This document shows positions 59,236-64,000 of a stretch of DNA of 64,000 nt, one piece after another (positions within the stretch are counted from its first letter, which is position 1; every line of letters begins with the position of its first letter). The position numbers and the translations under genes are program-made. The stretch is from contig URDX01000003.1 of the NCBI GenBank assembly GCA_900546695.1, forward strand, positions 67,152 to 131,151. Reading direction: 5' to 3'. This DNA is from an uncultured Eubacteriales bacterium. Its GTDB lineage: Bacteria; Bacillota; Clostridia; Oscillospirales; CAG-272. Below the pieces are notes generated by a model. That model saw only the letters and a program-made list of their open reading frames with translations, had not been told where the DNA came from and searched no databases.

Positions 59236-61404
59236 ATGTCGATCTATCTTGACAGAAAACGAAACGTTTTCACCCTTCGCACCGCCCACACCGCATACGT
59301 CATGCAAATAGTCTGCGACCGCTTTCCCGCGCATCTGTACTACGGAAAGAATAAGTCGGGACTCTCCGAGCTCTCGTATAAGGAGCGCTATATAAACTTC
59401 TGCCCGGGCTATGAGCAGTTCGAGAATCATTTTCTCCCCGGCTCTGCCTTTACCGAGTACTCATTCCACGGTCAGGGCGACTACCGCAACACCGCACTAA
59501 AGGTAAGAATTCCAGAGCTCGGCACAAGCACTACCGAGTTCTTCTATAAGAGCGCCCGCAAGTTCAAGGGCGTACACAAGATACCCGGAATGCCGCAGTG
59601 CCGCGAGGATGACGAGACAGAAACGCTCGAGCTGACGCTCTGCGACAAGCTTTGCGGGGCAACACTCAAGCTCTATTATACCGTATTCCCTTCCTGCGAC
59701 GTAATCACACGTCACGCGGAGCTTATCAACGGCAAGAAGTACGATATCCGCATCGAGCGCATCGGCAGTCTGCAGCTTGATCTGCCCGAAGGTAAGTACG
59801 ATTATCTCGGTCTCGGCGGCGGCTACTGGCGCGAGCGCGACCCGTACCGTCTCCCCGTAGGCGAGGGCGAGCACTCCATCACGAGCCGCAGAGGCGCTTC
59901 GAGCCATTCGCGCAACCCCTTCTTTATGGTGCTTGATCACAGCACTACCGAGCAGAAGGGCGACGCATACGGCTTTAACCTCGTTTACAGCGGCAGCCAT
60001 CGCTCGACTGTTATGGGCGACGAGACCACGCAGACGCGTATTATTACCTCTCTCGGCGACGAGGACTTTTCATGGCTGCTCGAAAAGGGCGAATCCTTCT
60101 GCACGCCCGAGGCGGTAATGACCTACTCCCCCCACGGAATCGGCGGCGTATCCCGCAACATGCATGACCTCGCGCGCGAACATATCCTCCCGCACGATGT
60201 TACACCCACCCGCTCGGTAATACTCAACTCCTGGGAGGCGTTCTTCTTCGATATCAACGAGGATCTGATGTCCGACTTTGCGCGCGGAGCAAAGGCTTGC
60301 GGCATGGATACCGTCGTAATGGATGACGGCTGGTTCGGCGCACGTGTCGGCGACCGCGCAGGTCTGGGCGACTGGCACGCAAATCCCGACCGCTTCAAGA
60401 ACGGTCTGCCCTCGTTTATCCGCAGTATAAAGTCGCTCGGCATCCGTTTCGGTATCTGGATTGAGCCCGAGATGGTCAACCACGACAGCGACCTCTACCG
60501 CGCGCATCCCGATTGGGTGCTCGCATATCCCGACAGAATGCGCACCGACGCAAGACATCAGTATATCCTCGACTTTGCAAATCCAGAGGTCATCAAAAAC
60601 ATCAAGGCACAGTTAGCCGAGACCTTCGATCCCGAGCCGCCGGATTACTTCAAGTGGGATATGAACCGCAACATGACCGACGCATACTCTCACGCACTCC
60701 CGCCCGAGAGACAGGATGAGGTCCCGCACCGCTACATGCTCGGTGTTTATAATCTGTATTCATGGCTGCGCGAGCACTTCCCGAACGCAATGCTCGAGAA
60801 CTGCAGCGGAGGCGGCGGACGCTATGACCTCGGAATGATGAGCTTCTCGCACCAGATATGGACGAGCGACAACACCAACCCCGAGGACCGCATCAATATT
60901 CAGTATGCCTCTACGCTCGGCTATCCCGCAGCCACCATGAGCTGCCATGTCGCTAACCATTCCGACTCCGCACTCAACCCGAGAAAGCTCGAGTTCGGCT
61001 ACCACGTAGCGCTCGGCGGAGCACTCGGCTATGAGTTCAACGTCTTGCGCATACCCGAAGAGGTCAGAAAGTCGCTGCGTGAGCAGATTAAGGAATACCG
61101 CGTCTATGAGCCGCTTATCCTTCGCGGCGATCTCTACCGCCTGCTTGCTCCGTCGTCGGGCGCATATGCATACTACTTTGCCGCAAAGGACGGCAGCGAG
61201 ATGCTGCTCAGCTATATTCAGGCAAAGGGCGATCCGAAGCAGACCGCGCGCCGTCTCCGCATCGCCGTAGCCGATAAGAATGCAAGCTACGTATGCACTC
61301 AGGACGGTAAGACCTATACGGGCGAGGAGTTGCGCCACGGTATCACCGTGACCGCATGCACGGAGGACGAATACTCCCGCATCTGGCATTTCGTACGTAA
61401 GTAA
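59236..61404 (+). CDS. GH36 alpha-galactosidase
   Basis: The 722-residue enzyme removes terminal alpha-galactose from raffinose-family sugars or galactomannan fragments. It has the N-terminal beta-supersandwich, then the barrel with NSWEAFFFDINED near 332, MDDGWFGARVGDR near 358, FGIWIEPEMVNHDSDLY near 405, the nucleophile Asp in DYFKWDMNRNMTD near 475, ENCSGGGGRYDLGM near 520 and acid/base Asp in WTSDNTNPEDR near 543. There is no signal peptide, so it is intracellular. I chose the ATG at 59236 after GAGGAAAATT instead of the GTG four codons earlier, which lies in the ribosome site. It is the last gene before a bidirectional terminator. Confidence 0.94.
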   Translation: MSIYLDRKRNVFTLRTAHTAYVMQIVCDRFPAHLYYGKNKSGLSELSYKERYINFCPGYEQFENHFLPGSAFTEYSFHGQGDYRNTALKVRIPELGTSTTEFFYKSARKFKGVHKIPGMPQCREDDETETLELTLCDKLCGATLKLYYTVFPSCDVITRHAELINGKKYDIRIERIGSLQLDLPEGKYDYLGLGGGYWRERDPYRLPVGEGEHSITSRRGASSHSRNPFFMVLDHSTTEQKGDAYGFNLVYSGSHRSTVMGDETTQTRIITSLGDEDFSWLLEKGESFCTPEAVMTYSPHGIGGVSRNMHDLAREHILPHDVTPTRSVILNSWEAFFFDINEDLMSDFARGAKACGMDTVVMDDGWFGARVGDRAGLGDWHANPDRFKNGLPSFIRSIKSLGIRFGIWIEPEMVNHDSDLYRAHPDWVLAYPDRMRTDARHQYILDFANPEVIKNIKAQLAETFDPEPPDYFKWDMNRNMTDAYSHALPPERQDEVPHRYMLGVYNLYSWLREHFPNAMLENCSGGGGRYDLGMMSFSHQIWTSDNTNPEDRINIQYASTLGYPAATMSCHVANHSDSALNPRKLEFGYHVALGGALGYEFNVLRIPEEVRKSLREQIKEYRVYEPLILRGDLYRLLAPSSGAYAYYFAAKDGSEMLLSYIQAKGDPKQTARRLRIAVADKNASYVCTQDGKTYTGEELRHGITVTACTEDEYSRIWHFVRK

Positions 61405-61444
61405 TTCCCCGCTCGCTTTCCCGAGACAAGTTAACAAAATAAAA

Positions 61445-61492
61445 AGCGCTGCCGCAGACGAGATAACCCGTCTGCGGCAGTACTGTTTTATC
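61445..61492. terminator. Bidirectional terminator after the alpha-galactosidase gene
   Basis: A perfect 12-base stem CTGCCGCAGACG / CGTCTGCGGCAG with an 8-base loop. T5 follows on the minus strand and TACTGTTTTATC on the plus strand, so it serves both convergent genes. Confidence 0.9.
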
Positions 61493-61556
61493 TTTTCGAC
61501 TTTCCGATGTTCCGCCTTATAGCTTTACGATGCCCGCTGTATCCGCTGCGGGCTGT

Positions 61557-62378
61557 TCAGTTGCGCAGGGTGCATGTTTCGCCCGCAGCCATATCAAGCA
61601 CCCTGCCGTTGATGCTGACCTCCGAATCGCTCAGCCAGTATACCTCGGCTTCCGATTCGCGATATGCGTTATAAATCAGCTTTCTGCTGAGCCTGCCGAC
61701 CGAGTATACCTTTATCGTAAATGCGGTTGTCGCACCGCCGTTGTGACGGTAGATATCCAGTGTATATGCCTCGTCGGGAGAGCTCGACCGAGCAAGGAAT
61801 TCCTCATCCGAATTTTCAAAGTTAACAAGAGGATGAATAAAGAAGCACATAACCGCCGCGACCGCCGTGCATGCAGCGATAACGGCAAGTTGTTTGCCGT
61901 TGCCACGCACCCTCTCTCCGCCCTGCTGCTTCATCTCGCAATGTCGCGAAATCGAAACGCAAAGCAGCCCGATAAACTTGATTTGCAGCATCGGAAGCAG
62001 AAACAGCACGGTTTTCAGAAACACTTCAAACGTGTCGTACGGTGCATCGCGCGGAATGAGCCGCAGCAGCGGAAACAGCAGCCTTACCGCAAGCTCGCCT
62101 ACAACATAGCCCGACACGTCGAGCAGTGCAAGCATCCATGCGCTTATATTTCGCCCGCGCCGTACGATAAACACAACAAACGCGACGCCGAAGCCTACGC
62201 CCGATATAACGCTCAGTATCCGACACAAATTTGTCATCGCAATCGAATGCCTGAACAGTCCGACGGCGAGTATCGCCCATCTGACTATCGCCGCCGCAAA
62301 GCCCCATGCAGCGGCGCGCAGGAGCAGTTTTTTATCCGGGGCAGTCGCGATTTCGATATTTACCGTTTTATCTTCCAT
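61557..62378 (-). CDS. Membrane protein with a DUF5412-like C-terminal domain
   Basis: The 273-residue protein has about five hydrophobic segments (21-195) followed by a soluble domain: SSSPDEAYTLDIYRHNGGATTAFTIKV near 203-229 and ESEAEVYWLSDSEVSINGRVLDM near 243-265. The SPD-YTLDIY-NGGAT and HESEA-V-W patterns recall DUF5412, a family of unknown role. GGGAGG lies upstream of the ATG at 62378. It is the last gene of a minus-strand run behind the RHS remnant. Confidence 0.6.
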   Translation of the reverse strand: MEDKTVNIEIATAPDKKLLLRAAAWGFAAAIVRWAILAVGLFRHSIAMTNLCRILSVISGVGFGVAFVVFIVRRGRNISAWMLALLDVSGYVVGELAVRLLFPLLRLIPRDAPYDTFEVFLKTVLFLLPMLQIKFIGLLCVSISRHCEMKQQGGERVRGNGKQLAVIAACTAVAAVMCFFIHPLVNFENSDEEFLARSSSPDEAYTLDIYRHNGGATTAFTIKVYSVGRLSRKLIYNAYRESEAEVYWLSDSEVSINGRVLDMAAGETCTLRN

Positions 62379-62414
62379 AGTTACCTCCCGATTATAATGC
62401 TTTACTCTGCCGTG

Positions 62415-63452
62415 TCACCGCACACGTGCGGGAAAAGGTGTATTGCGGAGACGCAAAGAATACCATGCACCGACGATTATTCTGAGCATATATGCGGCAT
62501 ACAAAAACATAAGCGAGACATCACAGCCGCACACGATAGAATAATCCGAAAGCATGCGATACGACGACGCTATCCCCGAAATCGGCGGGAAGAATCTGAC
62601 GCAAAGCAGAAACAGTGCAAGCGCCGCGGCGCAGCTGACAAACTCAGACGGCAGGTCGATGCCGCCCGAAAGCCTCGGAATTATAAGCAAGCCCACAGCC
62701 AAGGAAACGACGACAGCCGGGAGTATGAGCAGCAGCATTTCGGATATGCCGAACTCTGACGCAGAAAAATATCTATCCCAGAACAGAAAAACTATCAGAA
62801 ACGCAGCGGCGGCATTTAACAGCCCGTCTGCGAGCGATATCAGCACTTTTCTGAGTCTGCGCCGCCCGAGCGGTGCGCCGTTTCCGCGGTGTAATGCTCC
62901 CGCATCTACCTCGGTCGGTACGTCATGCTTTGATTCCGTCGAGTGAGCGGCGGAAGCGGCGCTTACGTCGGTCTCATCCGCCATGCCGTCGGCACCGACG
63001 CATTCTTTCGCACCGCCGTTTTTTGCTCTGCGGTCATGCACTGCGGCGGCGACGCAATATGCCGTCATACATGCGGATATGATAATTAGCGGGATGGGGT
63101 AAAGCGGCTGCCCGCTCACCGCGAGATTGATAAGATATCTTACTCCCAGTGCCGTTTCAGACAGATACAGCACCGCTTCAAGCCATGCGGCACGCACCAC
63201 GCGGCGACAGAAGATAAGATATACCGCGAGCACTATCCATGCAAGACCGACAACAAGCGCAAGCATGCATACCCACCTGCTTACTCCCCCATCCATAGCA
63301 GCGTATCCGAGTGCTGTCAGATAGGCGTAGATAAGAAAAGAATTCGATATGGAAAAGCCCGAAAGCAGAGTCACGTCTATCAACAGAAATGAAAGTATTT
63401 TCACGCCAAGGACATACCAAGAAATTGATTTAAAGGTCTTAACCGAAAACAT
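62415..63452 (-). CDS. Unassigned multi-pass membrane protein
   Basis: The 345-residue protein has about nine hydrophobic segments with a hydrophilic middle (about 145-195, rich in charged and Ala/Ser residues) and no motif I recognise. The ATG at 63452 lies within the last codons of the RHS-tail reading, 14 bases before its stop, with GGGTGAT upstream. This coupling suggests it was cotranscribed with the RHS gene. Its role is unknown; immunity or an accessory membrane role are possibilities only. Confidence 0.6.
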   Translation of the reverse strand: MFSVKTFKSISWYVLGVKILSFLLIDVTLLSGFSISNSFLIYAYLTALGYAAMDGGVSRWVCMLALVVGLAWIVLAVYLIFCRRVVRAAWLEAVLYLSETALGVRYLINLAVSGQPLYPIPLIIISACMTAYCVAAAVHDRRAKNGGAKECVGADGMADETDVSAASAAHSTESKHDVPTEVDAGALHRGNGAPLGRRRLRKVLISLADGLLNAAAAFLIVFLFWDRYFSASEFGISEMLLLILPAVVVSLAVGLLIIPRLSGGIDLPSEFVSCAAALALFLLCVRFFPPISGIASSYRMLSDYSIVCGCDVSLMFLYAAYMLRIIVGAWYSLRLRNTPFPARVR

Positions 63453-64000
63453 ATGGTATCACCCAATTTACAGCACGCTTATAATAATCCGCTACCCTCG
63501 AAAGCTCATCGCCATTATTAAAATCCACGCGTTGACAACGTTCGTTATGCATGATATTATAAATTTTATTATGCATATCCCACGCTATCAGCATTGAATA
63601 TTCACTACGAGTCCACTCGGGAGAAACCGGATACAAATCGATTATAGTCGAGAAGCGCGCGAATAATTGCAATTTGCCTTTTTTGCTCACAAATATCTAC
63701 CGATTCTCTAATTTGTACATTTGGATTATCCGCCCCTCGAGCATCAACCGCACGAACAAAGTTATCCTTTGCCCGTTCAGATACATTTTCACTTGATTCG
63801 ACAGAATCATATATCTGTAATACATCGCCCGATTTAGTCGAGGCAACATAAACTCTACTATCGGCTTGACATCGCCCTGCGCGTTAGTTCTGTAGTAATA
63901 ACGTACGGGCGTTGTCGAGCCGCCTATATAGCAGAGGGCGAGCCGGATATTACCCATTTCATCGTACATGAAATGGTATACATCCTTAACAGACGAGCCG
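63439..64000 (-). pseudogene. Frame-disrupted 3-prime end of an RHS/YD-repeat gene, continuing beyond the window
   Basis: On the minus strand the frame open from the edge to a stop at 63697 reads VYHFMYDEMGN, CYIGGSTTP and YYYRTNAQGDV, the hallmark of an RHS core repeat. From about 63856 the sensible reading moves to a second frame (RVYVASTKSGDVLQIYDS, then FVRAVDARGADNPNVQIRES), which stops at 63605. The end (SPEWTRSEYSMLIAWDMHN, then RVDFNNGDE) is back in the first frame and stops at 63439. Both outer parts share a frame, so there are two compensating shifts within about 250 bases. Either the gene is decayed or the assembly has errors. RHS proteins are large, often toxin-delivering. Confidence 0.7.

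Noticed and set aside
1..64000. tRNA, rRNA, CRISPR array, transposase or integrase genes
   Set aside because: I looked for cloverleaf ends, regularly spaced repeats and transposase motifs in the gene gaps and saw none; a covariance scan was not possible.

Overview
The window reads as chromosomal DNA of an anaerobic, probably gut-associated, high-GC member of the Clostridia. This rests on gene content: clostridial-type glycogen genes including GlgD, acetate kinase, TmcAL, a SpoVB/MurJ-like MOP flippase, DUF4830 and DUF6472 proteins, and AAAGG/GGAGG ribosome sites. The family cannot be fixed from this stretch. No rRNA, tRNA, CRISPR array, transposase or origin was seen. I ran no searches or composition counts; family names are from recognised motifs.

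Left part (1-23.3 kb). A GH172 (DUF2961) glycosidase is divergent from an AraC-type regulator. TmcAL, which uses acetate, is divergent from acetate kinase (ackA). After a TIM-barrel sugar isomerase and a bidirectional terminator comes a minus-strand glycogen operon, glgB-glgC-glgD-glgA-glgP plus a cytoplasmic GH13 amylase. It has its own promoter, behind the terminator of gdhA. On the plus strand follow a MOP flippase, tsaE, tsaB, rpiB and an SGNH hydrolase.

Middle (23.3-40.8 kb). A visibly more AT-rich island holds 16 minus-strand genes read from one strong promoter at 40.45 kb: DegT aminotransferase, initiating sugar transferase, glycosyltransferases, a TagD-like cytidylyltransferase, two separate FrhB-like/LicD pairs, two carbohydrate deacetylases, a Wzy-like polymerase, a Wzx flippase, a UDP-sugar dehydrogenase and a nucleotidyltransferase-fold protein. 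Many are coupled by 4-base overlaps. Together they look like a complete surface-polysaccharide locus, probably with phospho-substituents. Gene-free, hairpin-rich segments lie at both edges.

Right part (40.8-64 kb). MATE exporter, cyclophilin, DUF4830 membrane protein, glycerol-1-phosphate dehydrogenase, an SbcD/YhaO-like nuclease and SbcC/YhaN-like ATPase with a YjjG nucleotidase between them, a CtpE-like P-type ATPase, and two adjacent MutS-like ATPases without mismatch-recognition domains. Then an SGNH hydrolase divergent from a DUF6472-deoC pair, a ProX/YbaK-type deacylase, an AEC transporter and a GH36 alpha-galactosidase. The right edge has two membrane proteins downstream of a frame-disrupted RHS gene remnant.

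Three genome-wide habits stand out: imperfect tandem duplications at or across stop codons; low-complexity inserts in otherwise conserved proteins; and a Shine-Dalgarno/hairpin/ATG leader in front of four unrelated genes. The best candidate for an undescribed system is the paired MutS-like ATPases and their duplicated junction.
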